Shown one piece after another: positions 26,166-33,814 of a stretch of 51,445 nt of DNA. Positions within the stretch are counted from its first letter, which is position 1. Each line of letters opens with the position of its first letter. The stretch is taken from contig JBFIXI010000024.1 of NCBI GenBank assembly GCA_041605955.1, positions 1 through 51,445 on the forward strand. The letters are read 5' to 3'. The notes under the pieces were generated by a model, which saw only the letters and a program-made list of their open reading frames with translations, did not search any database and was not told where the DNA came from. Made by a program: the position numbers and the translations under genes. This DNA comes from JAHEJX01 sp041605955 (GTDB lineage Bacteria > Actinomycetota > Acidimicrobiia > Spongiisociales > UBA5794).

Positions 26166-26852
26166 ATGGGCAAGCGTTACTTCACCCCCCATCTCTTTCA
26201 CTTCCTCGAAGACCTGGCGGACAACAACGACCGGGAGTGGTTCAAGGCGAATCAAGCGGCCTACGAGAAGCATGTGCGCGAGCCGGCTCTCGAGTTCATC
26301 ACCGACTTCGCCGAGCCGCTCGCCAAGATCTCGCCACATTTCAATGCCGATTCGCGCAAGGTGGGCGGGTCCCTGTTCCGCATCCAACGCGACACCCGTT
26401 TCGCCAAGGACAAGACTCCTTACAAGACCAACACGGGGATGCAGTTCCGGCACGTTATGGCCAAGGACGTTCACGCGCCCGGCTACTACGTGAACCTGCA
26501 GCCTCGCGAGTGTTACGTCGGGGTCGGGCTGTGGAGGCCGGAGACAAAGGTCGCGTATCAGATCCGCCAGGCCATTGCGGACGATCCTGCCGGGTGGAAG
26601 CGGGCCAGCCGGAGCAAGCGCTTCACGGAAGTCCTCGAGGTCGGCGGCGAATCGCTGAGCCGCCCACCCAAGGGCTTCGACGCCGACCACCCATTGATCG
26701 AGGATCTCAAACGCAAAGACTTCATCGCGGGCACCAAGATCACGCAGAAGATGGTGACTTCGAGCTCGTTCATGGAGGACCTGACCGACATCTTCAAGCG
26801 GGCGACGCCCTACATGCGCTTCTTGTGTGGGTCCGTCCGGGTGAGCTTCTAG
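26166..26852 (+). CDS. DUF2461 family protein
   Basis: 228 residues of the DUF2461 / TIGR02453 family. Typical motifs: FLEDLADNNDREWFKANQAAY at the N terminus, FRIQRDTRFAKDKTPYKTN, and YYVNLQPRECYVGVGLW. The biochemical function of the family is not established. It has its own leaderless-type promoter and is followed after 4 bp by the VOC gene, so the two are likely co-transcribed. Confidence 0.9.
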   Translation: MGKRYFTPHLFHFLEDLADNNDREWFKANQAAYEKHVREPALEFITDFAEPLAKISPHFNADSRKVGGSLFRIQRDTRFAKDKTPYKTNTGMQFRHVMAKDVHAPGYYVNLQPRECYVGVGLWRPETKVAYQIRQAIADDPAGWKRASRSKRFTEVLEVGGESLSRPPKGFDADHPLIEDLKRKDFIAGTKITQKMVTSSSFMEDLTDIFKRATPYMRFLCGSVRVSF

Positions 26853-26856
26853 GGCT

Positions 26857-27225
26857 GTGAACGACATCACGGGTGTGGCCGGCGTCATCATATGGACCGA
26901 GCCGGCGCGGCATGGCGCCATGGCCGAGTTCTATAGGGACGTGCTCGGGATGACGCCGCGATCTGACCGCGAGGGGTTCGTCAACTTCGAGTGGGGCGAG
27001 ATGCGACTCACCGTGGCCCGTCACAGTGAGGTGCACGGCACCAGCCGCGACCCGTTGCGCACGATGGTGAACTTCGCAGTCGATGACATTCAGCCCGTCT
27101 ATGAGCGCCTCGCGGCCGCCGGCGTCGAGTTCTCCCGGCCACCGGAACGAGAGCCGTGGGGCGGCTGGATCGCCACGTTCAATGATCCGGACGGCAACAC
27201 GATTCAGCTGATGCAAGTGTCGTAA
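26857..27225 (+). CDS. VOC/glyoxalase-fold protein
   Basis: 122 residues of the vicinal oxygen chelate superfamily: two beta-alpha-beta-beta-beta modules with FYRDVLGM in the first and the closing FNDPDGNTIQLMQ signature in the second. Members include glyoxalase I, dioxygenases and resistance proteins; the substrate is unknown. The start is GTG 26857, 4 bp after the DUF2461 stop. Confidence 0.85.
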   Translation: MNDITGVAGVIIWTEPARHGAMAEFYRDVLGMTPRSDREGFVNFEWGEMRLTVARHSEVHGTSRDPLRTMVNFAVDDIQPVYERLAAAGVEFSRPPEREPWGGWIATFNDPDGNTIQLMQVS

Positions 27226-27239
27226 CCCATTCTGGTAGG

Positions 27240-27245
27240 TATGTT
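27240..27245 (+). promoter_or_regulatory. Putative -10 box (TATGTT) for the 67-residue gene
   Basis: It ends 6 nt before ATG 27252; leaderless-type spacing. Confidence 0.45.
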
Positions 27246-27251
27246 TCAGTT

Positions 27252-27455
27252 ATGACGAAGAAGCGTCGCATGGCAGCTGTGGCCGCCGGTCTCGGCGCCC
27301 TGGCTGCCATCATCCTGCAGGCTCGCAGGCGCCAGCCGGCGCCGCGGCGGCTCTCACCGGCCGCCCCCTATTCACATCGCGACCAGCAGCCGGAGATCGT
27401 GGAGGAGTGGGGCGAAGAGTCGTTCCCGGCCAGCGATCCGCCGCAGAGCTGGTAG
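27252..27455 (+). CDS. Small membrane protein with ESFPASDPP tail
   Basis: 67 residues: a basic start, a short hydrophobic helix (about 7-23), a basic RRRQPAPRR patch, then an acidic C terminus EEWGEESFPASDPPQSW. The ESFPASDPP motif recurs at the ends of many small unannotated bacterial proteins. Function unknown. It has its own -10-like box and precedes the pirin gene by 58 bp. Confidence 0.7.
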   Translation: MTKKRRMAAVAAGLGALAAIILQARRRQPAPRRLSPAAPYSHRDQQPEIVEEWGEESFPASDPPQSW

Positions 27456-27513
27456 GAATGAACCGGCCGGCCGAGTTGTTCCGTAAAGTTGCGACGCCGG
27501 CCGATGGAGTCCC

Positions 27514-28545
27514 ATGACTCACGTATCTTCCGTTCTCGAGCTCGTTGAGCTCGGTTTTCCGTGGCTCGGGGTCGATCCGTTCATCATGACGGTGCACCAC
27601 GTTGACCACTACCCGGAGGGCACCCACGAGTTGGGGCCCATCCGAGATCTGCTCACCGGGCGCAACATCGGCTCGGATTTCTCGTACCAAGACGGCTGGA
27701 GCATGTACCACGGCGGGGTTGTACCCGGCTTTCCGCAGCATCCGCACCGCGGCTTCGAGACCGTCACAGTTGTGCGCCGCGGCTACGTCGACCACTCCGA
27801 TTCGTTGGGAGCCACCGCTCGCTACGGCGAGGGCGACGTGCAGTGGCTGACGACCGGCTCCGGGATCATGCATGCCGAGATGTTCCCACTGCTCGACCCC
27901 GACGGTCCGAATCCACTGGAGCTGTTCCAGATCTGGCTGAACTTGCCGCCCGAGTCCAAGATGGTCGACGCCTACTTCGGGATGTTGTGGGGTGAGGACA
28001 TTCCGACAATCGAGCCGGCGCCGGGCGTGTCGGTCGATGTGATCGCCGGTGAGATCGAGGGGAATCGGCCGCCTTCTCCGCCCCCTGATTCCTGGGCAAG
28101 CCGGGCGACATCGAACTTCGCCATATGGCTGATTCGCCTCGACCCGGATGCCGCCTACACGCTGCCCGCTTCGACCCCGACCGTGAACCGCATGTTGCAC
28201 TGCTTCATGGGCGACTCCATCCGCGTGGACGGTGTCCCGATCGACGCGAAGATCGGCGTGAAGCTCCGGGGCGACATGCCAACGCAGCTCACGAATGAGG
28301 GTGGCCCGGCCGAGTTTCTCATGCTGCAGGGCGAGCCCATCGGCGCCCCGGTGTTCCAGATGGGCCCCTTCGTGATGAACACTCCCGAACAGCTGCAGCA
28401 GGCCTTCGACGACTACCGCCGCACTCAATTCGGCGGATGGCCCTGGTCGCGGCCGGACCCCGTGCACGACCGGAGCGAGGGTCGCTTCGCCTTGCACGCC
28501 GATGGCAAGGTGGAGCACCGGGACATGAAGCGAGCGGGCGCCTAG
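27514..28545 (+). CDS. Pirin family protein
   Basis: 343 residues of the bicupin pirin family. The metal-binding positions are present: His76 and His78 in HPHRGFET, and His120 and Glu122 in GIMHAEM. Bacterial pirins can act as quercetinases or metabolic regulators; which applies here is unknown. It is longer than E. coli YhhW and has the C-terminal QQAFDDYRRTQFGGWPW text common in larger family members. ATG 27514 is preceded by GGAG. Confidence 0.9.
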   Translation: MTHVSSVLELVELGFPWLGVDPFIMTVHHVDHYPEGTHELGPIRDLLTGRNIGSDFSYQDGWSMYHGGVVPGFPQHPHRGFETVTVVRRGYVDHSDSLGATARYGEGDVQWLTTGSGIMHAEMFPLLDPDGPNPLELFQIWLNLPPESKMVDAYFGMLWGEDIPTIEPAPGVSVDVIAGEIEGNRPPSPPPDSWASRATSNFAIWLIRLDPDAAYTLPASTPTVNRMLHCFMGDSIRVDGVPIDAKIGVKLRGDMPTQLTNEGGPAEFLMLQGEPIGAPVFQMGPFVMNTPEQLQQAFDDYRRTQFGGWPWSRPDPVHDRSEGRFALHADGKVEHRDMKRAGA

Positions 28546-28573
28546 AGCACCCGATCAAGACGGCATCGACCAG

Positions 28574-28579
28574 TAGGAT
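28574..28579 (+). promoter_or_regulatory. Putative -10 box (TAGGAT)
   Basis: It lies 6 nt before the GTC codon (28586) that opens a hydrophobic reading frame, the same spacing as in the leaderless genes of this window. Confidence 0.3.
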
Positions 28580-28585
28580 TGGCGG

Positions 28586-28774
28586 GTCGCGAGGCATGTT
28601 GCACGCTCACTAGCTGCGCTCATCATCGCCGCCGCCACGGTCTTTGGCGGCCTGCTCATTGTCGCACCCGCAATCTCTCGCAACCCGCCGCTACCTGAAC
28701 CAGGACCTGAATGGGACTTCTTTGGAGTGGTGACGAACATCGAATCGGTCGAGCCCATCGGACCCGAGGGAAGC
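28586..28774 (+). pseudogene. Coding-like frame with a membrane helix but no start codon
   Basis: From GTC 28586 the frame reads VARHVARSLAALIIAAATVF and continues as a transmembrane helix followed by PPLPEPGPEWDFFGVVTNIES, with normal GC-rich codon use. There is no in-frame ATG, GTG or TTG before the helix after the stop at 28571-28573; the first GTG (28727) is beyond it. After about 28,775 the frame stays open to 29128 but loses coding character in the repeat region. It may be a decayed or truncated gene, or a small protein with an unusual start. Confidence 0.35.
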
Positions 28775-28806
28775 TGCCGCAAGCGACGAGGCCTTGCGAG
28801 AGGACC

Positions 28807-28932
28807 GCCCCCCTTCCCCCCGCCACCGGCGGCGCGTGAAACCCCACCAGGTCACCCCAGCAACACGAGTAACGAACATCCCAGCGGCACCGGGCCAAAC
28901 CCACGCCCCCCTTCCCACCGCCACCGGCGGCG
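28807..28932. repeat. Two copies of a 28-bp C-rich repeat
   Basis: Copies at 28807-28834 and 28905-28932 match at 27 of 28 positions and lie 98 bp apart. Each is a C-run, TT, a second C-run, then the small hairpin CCGCC-ACC-GGCGG. On the minus strand the unit is strongly G-rich and could form a quadruplex. The intervening DNA has no gene. The whole 28546-29030 gap thus holds a possible gene remnant, these repeats and one hairpin. Confidence 0.6.
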
Positions 28933-28938
28933 GTACCC

Positions 28939-28957
28939 CTCCCCCCTCCGGGGGGAG
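28939..28957. terminator. GC-rich hairpin
   Basis: CTCCCCCC (28939-28946) and GGGGGGAG (28950-28957) form a perfect 8-bp stem with a 3-nt loop. There is no T-run on either side. The string GGGGGGAGTCA at its end recurs at 29023-29033, at the stop of the xdhC gene. It lies between convergent units and may terminate transcription. Confidence 0.4.
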
Positions 28958-29030
28958 TCACACACCGCCCGCTTCGCCGTCACGGGCACTGCGGTTCGAG
29001 CGTGGCGGCACTACTTGGCGTCGGGGGGAG

Positions 29031-29816
29031 TCAGGCCGTTCCCGGTTCCTCGCCGCGTTGGGGGTGGATGCGGCCCTCGGTGCCGCGCAGCGACATGCCG
29101 GTGCCGGCGCCGTAGCGGACCCGGGTAATCTCGCTGAGGATGGAAACCGCGATCTCGGCGGGGGTCTCGGCGCCGATGTCGATTCCAATTGGAGCATGGA
29201 GCCGGTTGATCTCCTCTTCGCTCCACCCGTCCTGGCGTAGCCGCTCAGCGCGTTCCCGAGACGTGCGGCGACTGCCGAGCGCGCCGAAGTAGCGGATGGG
29301 AGCGTGCCGGATCGCCGGCAAGACTGGATCTTCGAAACGGCGGTCGTGGCTGAGCATCACAACGTACGTGCGGCCGTCGAGCTCGATGTCCTCGAGCACG
29401 GCCTGCGGCCAGCCCACCACCAGTCGGTCGACATCGGGGAAGCGCTCCTCGGTGGCCCACGTAGCCCGGGCATCGGCGACTATGACCCAGAAGCCGAGAA
29501 TCTGCGCCATCTGCGACAGCGGCTGGGCAATATGGCCGGCACCGAAGATCAGCATGAGCGGCTGCGGCGCCACCGTCTCGATGAACACCGAACGCTCGCC
29601 GTAGGTCAGCGTCCGGCTCTGCTCGTTGCGCATCAGCTCGACGGCGTCAGCGGCCACGTCTGCCGCCATGTCGTCCGGCAGCGAACCGGCGATGAGCGCC
29701 CCGGAGGCATCCAGCACTGCCTTGGCGCCGCGGTCGGGGCCGTCGGTGATCGTGGCCACCGCGCCCAGCTTCTCATCTTCGGTGAGGGCAGCGATGGCGG
29801 CGATCACATCAGCCAC
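29031..29816 (-). CDS. XdhC/CoxF family molybdenum-enzyme maturation factor
   Basis: 261 residues: a degenerate N-terminal XdhC/CoxI domain (to about 85), then the C-terminal Rossmann domain with LIFGAGHIAQPL, DARATWATEERFP and YFGALGSRRT. XdhC proteins bind molybdopterin cytosine/guanine dinucleotide cofactor, have it sulfurated and insert it in hydroxylases of the xanthine/CO dehydrogenase family. The N-terminal GSxPR and SGGC motifs are absent here but present in the neighbouring 104-residue protein, so the two may form one functional pair. It is the last gene of a four-gene operon. Confidence 0.88.
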   Translation of the reverse strand: MADVIAAIAALTEDEKLGAVATITDGPDRGAKAVLDASGALIAGSLPDDMAADVAADAVELMRNEQSRTLTYGERSVFIETVAPQPLMLIFGAGHIAQPLSQMAQILGFWVIVADARATWATEERFPDVDRLVVGWPQAVLEDIELDGRTYVVMLSHDRRFEDPVLPAIRHAPIRYFGALGSRRTSRERAERLRQDGWSEEEINRLHAPIGIDIGAETPAEIAVSILSEITRVRYGAGTGMSLRGTEGRIHPQRGEEPGTA

Positions 29817-29819
29817 TGT

Positions 29820-30134
29820 TCACCACCTCTCGATGTAGACCTGGATCGTGCCGCCACAGGTGAGGCCCACCTCGAAGGCTTCCTCGTCGGCAATGCCATA
29901 GGTCACCAGCTTGGGCTCACCGGTAGCGATCACCTCTTGGGCGTGCAGTGCCACATCGTTCTCTACACAGCCTCCGGAGACCGAACCGGCCATGTCGCCG
30001 GCGTCGGACACCAAAAACTTGGAGCCTTCAGCGCGCGGCGCCGATCCCTTGACGTTGACCACGGTGGCGACCGCAACCGTCTTGCCTTCGGCGGTCCACT
30101 TCTCGTAGGTTTCCAGTTCGTCGCGCATGTTCAT
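29820..30134 (-). CDS. XdhC/CoxI N-terminal domain protein
   Basis: 104 residues, just the XdhC/CoxI domain: VVNVKGSAPRAEGSKFLV and SGSVSGGCVENDV, then TCGGTIQVYIERW. It carries the conserved Cys motif that the downstream full-length homologue lacks. Its ATG overlaps the stop of the CoxE-like gene by 4 bp and its stop is 3 bp from the next start, so the operon is tightly coupled. Likely role: Mo-cofactor handling for a molybdenum hydroxylase. Confidence 0.88.
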   Translation of the reverse strand: MNMRDELETYEKWTAEGKTVAVATVVNVKGSAPRAEGSKFLVSDAGDMAGSVSGGCVENDVALHAQEVIATGEPKLVTYGIADEEAFEVGLTCGGTIQVYIERW

Positions 30135-31276
30135 CTCCGGGCCGGCACCGATTCCAGCAGTCGCACGACCTCACGTAGATCCAGCAGGTTCCCCGCGGCC
30201 AGCAGGTCGTCGATGTGAGGCAGCGCCGCCTGCATGCCGCGCGTCTCAGGAGCGTAGTTCTCTCGGCCGGCCAATGGATTCAGCCACACCACGCGGTGCA
30301 TGGCTCGAGCGAACCGGCCCATCTCCCATTGCAGCAGCGCCGGGTCGCCGGTGTCCCAGCCGTCCGAGATGATGAGCCCGATGGCGCCACCTCGGGTTAC
30401 TCGACGACTCCATTCCTCGTTGAACTGCTGGAGCGCCTCGCCGATCCGGGTGCCCCCGGACCAGTCGTCTACCGCCGCGCTGACCCGGCGCAGCGCCACC
30501 TCGGGCAGCTTCTGACGCAGCTCCCGGGTGATCCGGCTGAGGTGGGTGGCGAAGACGAAGGTCTCGAGCCGGCCCATCCGCCCCTGGGCCGCATGCAGGA
30601 AGTGGAGGAACATCTCGGTGTAGCGCTCCATCGAGCCGCTGACGTCGGCCAGCACAACGAGGGGACGCCGCCGCGGCTTCCTTTGAGCCATGGCCAGCTC
30701 CATCATGTCGGCGCCCGGCCCAATGAGGTTGCGCATGGTCCGGCGCATGTCCGGCCGGGTCCCGCGGGGGCTCGACGTCCAGCGCCGGGAGGCGGCCTCC
30801 GCCGGCCGCCACACGATGCGCGCCATTATGCGGCGCACCTCTTCGGCCTCCTCCGGAGTCAGGTCACGGAAGTCGCGCTGCGCCAGGCGCTCCTCGTACG
30901 AACCGGCGGTGGTTTCGGGAAGCTCGAGCGAGTCGGCGGTCTCGACCTGCTGGCGCATCTGATCGGCGAGGATCGGGGCGGTCAGTTGCGAATGCTGCCG
31001 CTCGGTGATCGCCGGAGGCACGTCTTCGTCGCGCGCCAGCAGCGTCGCCGCGCCGAGCCCGAAGAACGCCTCGAAAGCGTCGTCGAATATGGGTCGCTCG
31101 GTCGGGCGGGCAACGGCGATGGCGGCAAAGGCGCTCTTCAAGTCGTCGCGGTCGACCAGGCCGACCGCTTCTACGGCGGCCGCCATCTCCTGTACGGTCG
31201 CCGGCACGACGCCCAGCCCCCGACTACGCAGGTGCCTGACGAAGTGGACCAGGTTGGCGGTCAGCGCTTGGCTCAC
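30131..31276 (-). CDS. VWA-domain CoxE-like protein
   Basis: 381 residues, CoxE family (VWA containing). The C-terminal half has a von Willebrand A domain with the MIDAS motif DVSGS (about residue 206-210) and later ISDGWDTGD; the N-terminal half is helical. In carboxydotrophs CoxE works with the AAA+ protein CoxD to assemble the Mo-Cu site of CO dehydrogenase. Here it overlaps the CoxD-like gene (GTGA) and the XdhC-type gene. No coxMSL genes are in the window. Confidence 0.9.
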   Translation of the reverse strand: MSQALTANLVHFVRHLRSRGLGVVPATVQEMAAAVEAVGLVDRDDLKSAFAAIAVARPTERPIFDDAFEAFFGLGAATLLARDEDVPPAITERQHSQLTAPILADQMRQQVETADSLELPETTAGSYEERLAQRDFRDLTPEEAEEVRRIMARIVWRPAEAASRRWTSSPRGTRPDMRRTMRNLIGPGADMMELAMAQRKPRRRPLVVLADVSGSMERYTEMFLHFLHAAQGRMGRLETFVFATHLSRITRELRQKLPEVALRRVSAAVDDWSGGTRIGEALQQFNEEWSRRVTRGGAIGLIISDGWDTGDPALLQWEMGRFARAMHRVVWLNPLAGRENYAPETRGMQAALPHIDDLLAAGNLLDLREVVRLLESVPARR

Positions 31277-32154
31277 GCCGGTTCGAGCAGCCGGGCCACC
31301 CCGTTGGCGCGCACCTTGGCGAGATCCTCCTGATACTTGAGGATGACGCCCAGCGTCTCCTCAATCGTCGACGCGTCGAGCTCCTGGCGCCCCAGCACCG
31401 CCAGGGCGTGGCCCCAGTCGAGGGTCTCGGCAACTCCCGGGGGCTTGAACAGATCCTCGCGGCGCAGCTCCTGCATCGCCTGCGCCAGCTGCTCAGCCAG
31501 GCGCACCGGCACCTCGGGGGCTTTGGCGCGAACGATCTCGAGCTCGCGGGCGTAGCTGGGATAGTCGATCCAGTGATACAGGCAGCGTCGCTTGAGGGCA
31601 TCGTGGATCTCGCGAGTGCGATTCGAGGTGATCACCACAACCGGCGGGACCTCGGCCTCGATGGTGGCGACTTCCGGAATGGTCACTTGAAAGTCCGACA
31701 GCAGCTCGAGCAGGTAGGCCTCGAACTCTTCGTCCGCCCGGTCGAGCTCGTCGATCAACAGCACCGGCCGCTGACCGGCGGCACTCTGCTCGATCGCTTG
31801 CAGCAGCGGGCGCGCCACCAGGTATTCGCGACTCATGATGTCGGACACCTCGCCGGTGGCTTTGCCCGAGGCTTCCATCATGCGAATCGCCAGCATCTGG
31901 CGGGCGTAGTCCCACTCGTACAGCGCATGGGACACGTCGAGGCCTTCGTAGCACTGCAGCCGAATCAAATCCACGTCGAGGATCTCGGCCAACACCTTGG
32001 CGACCTCGGTCTTGCCCACCCCAGCCTCTCCTTCGAGAAACAACGGGCGACCTAGCTGCAACGCCAGATGAATGGTGACGGCCAACGAACGATCCGCGAT
32101 GTAAGACGCCCTGGCAAGGGCGTCCTGAACTTCGTCCACGGAATTGGGAATCAC
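31273..32154 (-). CDS. MoxR/CoxD-type AAA+ ATPase
   Basis: 293 residues. Walker A GEAGVGKT, Walker B VLLIDELD, sensor text ITSNRTREIHDALKRRCLYHW. It matches the CoxD branch of MoxR ATPases, chaperones that use ATP to mature metal enzymes with a VWA partner, here the adjacent CoxE-like protein. GTG 32154 lies 6 nt after a TACAGT -10-like box, so the operon appears to begin with a leaderless message. It is first of four coupled genes. Confidence 0.9.
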   Translation of the reverse strand: MIPNSVDEVQDALARASYIADRSLAVTIHLALQLGRPLFLEGEAGVGKTEVAKVLAEILDVDLIRLQCYEGLDVSHALYEWDYARQMLAIRMMEASGKATGEVSDIMSREYLVARPLLQAIEQSAAGQRPVLLIDELDRADEEFEAYLLELLSDFQVTIPEVATIEAEVPPVVVITSNRTREIHDALKRRCLYHWIDYPSYARELEIVRAKAPEVPVRLAEQLAQAMQELRREDLFKPPGVAETLDWGHALAVLGRQELDASTIEETLGVILKYQEDLAKVRANGVARLLEPA

Positions 32155-32160
32155 GCCAGA

Positions 32161-32166
32161 ACTGTA
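32161..32166 (-). promoter_or_regulatory. Putative -10 box (TACAGT) of the coxD-like operon
   Basis: On the minus strand the hexamer ends 6 nt before GTG 32154. The spacing equals that seen at several plus-strand leaderless-type starts. Confidence 0.45.
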
Positions 32167-32195
32167 GCCGCCGGCCGAAGCGACGCCGGTGGCGG

Positions 32196-33149
32196 CTACG
32201 CCAGCCCAATCTCGAGCACCACCGCCCCCGGCTCGGCCGTCACTTCGACCCGGGGCACCACAGATGCGGGCACCACGACGGTGGTACCCGGCGATGCCCC
32301 TTGTCCGTCAACCGCGGCGTCTCCACCGAGCACCATGAGCACCCGGATCTCGGGCCGACCCTCGATCGGCACGGCGGCGCCGTCACCCCGGTGCTCCCGG
32401 ATCCAGTACAGCTCGCTCGCAACCAGGTCGCGCGACCCGGGTTCGTCGGGACGAGCCACGTAGTCGCTGCGCAGCTCGGGTCGGATCGCGTGGAGCGCTT
32501 CGGCGGCGTGCAGCGGACGATTGGGCCGCTCGTAGCGATCCTCCCAGTCGTAGAGCCGGAAGGTGGTGTCGCTGGGGGTCTGTATCTCGGCGACCATGAC
32601 TCCGGCGCCGAGGGCGTGGACCAACCCTGCCGGTAGGTGATGAAAGTCGCCGGCGACCGCCGGCACCGTGTCGAGCAGTCCGGCAACGGCTGGAGTCCCC
32701 ACCCGGGCGGCGACGTCCTCGACACTCACCCCGGACCGCAAACCCAGGTAGAGATGTGATCCGGGAACCGCCTCCACCACGTACCACGATTCGGTCTTGA
32801 GGCGAGCCTCGGGATGGCGCCGGACATACTCACGATCGGGATGGACCTGGACAGACAAGTGCTCGCCGGCGTCAAGCAGCTTGACCAGCAACGGGAAGTC
32901 GCCCTCGGGGGTCGGCGTCACCCCACCAAGGAAGTCTTCACCGTGCTCGACGATCAGATCCCGCAGCGTCATTCCGGCGTGCGCCCCGCCGGCGACGCGC
33001 GATCGCGGGTCGCTCACGGCCGTCACCGCCTCTGCCGGCAGGTCGGCGATCTCCCAGCTCTCGCCGATGAGCCTGCCCTCGGGTATCGGCTTGCCGTATG
33101 CAGCAAGGCGATGCCCACCCCATGGCTTCTCGGCCAGCACCGGCGACAT
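32196..33149 (-). CDS. manA: Mannose-6-phosphate isomerase, class I
   Basis: 317 residues from ATG 33149, the size of the short bacterial type I enzymes. Interconverts mannose-6-phosphate and fructose-6-phosphate. Motifs: EKPWGG near the start, GESWEIAD, LSVQVHPD (zinc ligands), and PAGLVHALGAG. The frame upstream adds LTPLI, which aligns with the usual PLKF start of the family; CTG 33164 there lies 11 nt after AGGAGGAG (33183-33176), so a CTG start is possible. It is divergent from the SRPBCC gene. Confidence 0.92.
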   Translation of the reverse strand: MSPVLAEKPWGGHRLAAYGKPIPEGRLIGESWEIADLPAEAVTAVSDPRSRVAGGAHAGMTLRDLIVEHGEDFLGGVTPTPEGDFPLLVKLLDAGEHLSVQVHPDREYVRRHPEARLKTESWYVVEAVPGSHLYLGLRSGVSVEDVAARVGTPAVAGLLDTVPAVAGDFHHLPAGLVHALGAGVMVAEIQTPSDTTFRLYDWEDRYERPNRPLHAAEALHAIRPELRSDYVARPDEPGSRDLVASELYWIREHRGDGAAVPIEGRPEIRVLMVLGGDAAVDGQGASPGTTVVVPASVVPRVEVTAEPGAVVLEIGLA

Positions 33150-33261
33150 GATGAGGGGTGTCAGCTCTGCGATATCTCCTCCTCGGACGGCGTGCAGCCT
33201 ATCGAAGCCGGCATCGCAGCCTGCAGCGCCCAAAGATGGCACAATCAGACCGGAGGTTGCT

Positions 33262-33753
33262 TTGGTTCGATTCGAAGATGGTCCGGTCGTCGAAGTCACC
33301 GCCGATGTTGCCGCCCCGCCGAGCGTGGTGTGGCCGCTGGTCACCGACATAGCGCTGCCGGCACGGTTCCAGGAAGAGTTCCTTGGCGCGGAATGGCTCG
33401 ACGCGAAGGGCCCAGCGCTCGGAGCCCGCTTCGCCGGTCGCAATCGGCGCGGCGACCGCACCTGGGAGACGACCTCATGGGTGGTCGAATACGAACCGGA
33501 GAAGGCGTTCGGGTGGGCGGTAAGCGACCGAATCAAACCCGGCGCCACATGGACATTCCGCCTCGAACCGATCGAGCAAGGGACCCGACTCACGTTTCAC
33601 CGACGGCTCGGCCCGGGGCCCAGTGGGATCACCCGCGTGATCGAACAGAACCCCGAGGACGAGGAAGAGATCATTGCGCTGCGCAACGCCACCCATCGAT
33701 CCAACATGCAGGCGGTGGTGAACGGCATCAAGTCGTTGGCCGAGACCGCCTAG
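33262..33753 (+). CDS. SRPBCC-fold (START-like) protein
   Basis: 163 residues of the polyketide cyclase/START-like ligand-binding fold: VEVTADVAAPPSVVWPLVTD at the N terminus, a central beta sheet (WETTSWVVEYEPEKAFGWAV, TRLTFHRRLGPG) and a long C-terminal helix (SNMQAVVNGIKSLAE). I chose TTG 33262 because GGAGG sits at 33252-33256 with 5-nt spacing and CACAAT at 33240-33245 is a -10-like box; the long frame upstream is a shadow of manA. The ligand is unknown. Confidence 0.85.
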   Translation: MVRFEDGPVVEVTADVAAPPSVVWPLVTDIALPARFQEEFLGAEWLDAKGPALGARFAGRNRRGDRTWETTSWVVEYEPEKAFGWAVSDRIKPGATWTFRLEPIEQGTRLTFHRRLGPGPSGITRVIEQNPEDEEEIIALRNATHRSNMQAVVNGIKSLAETA

Positions 33754-33814
33754 GGGCGCACGGCAGCGCGTATCGCGCCACGGCGGACGCGACACACGCT
33801 GCTGCGACTTCCGG

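Noticed and set aside
30215..31333. 372-residue plus-strand frame opposite the CoxE-like gene
   Set aside because: Antisense shadow of a gene with clear VWA motifs; rich in Arg, His and Gln without domain structure.
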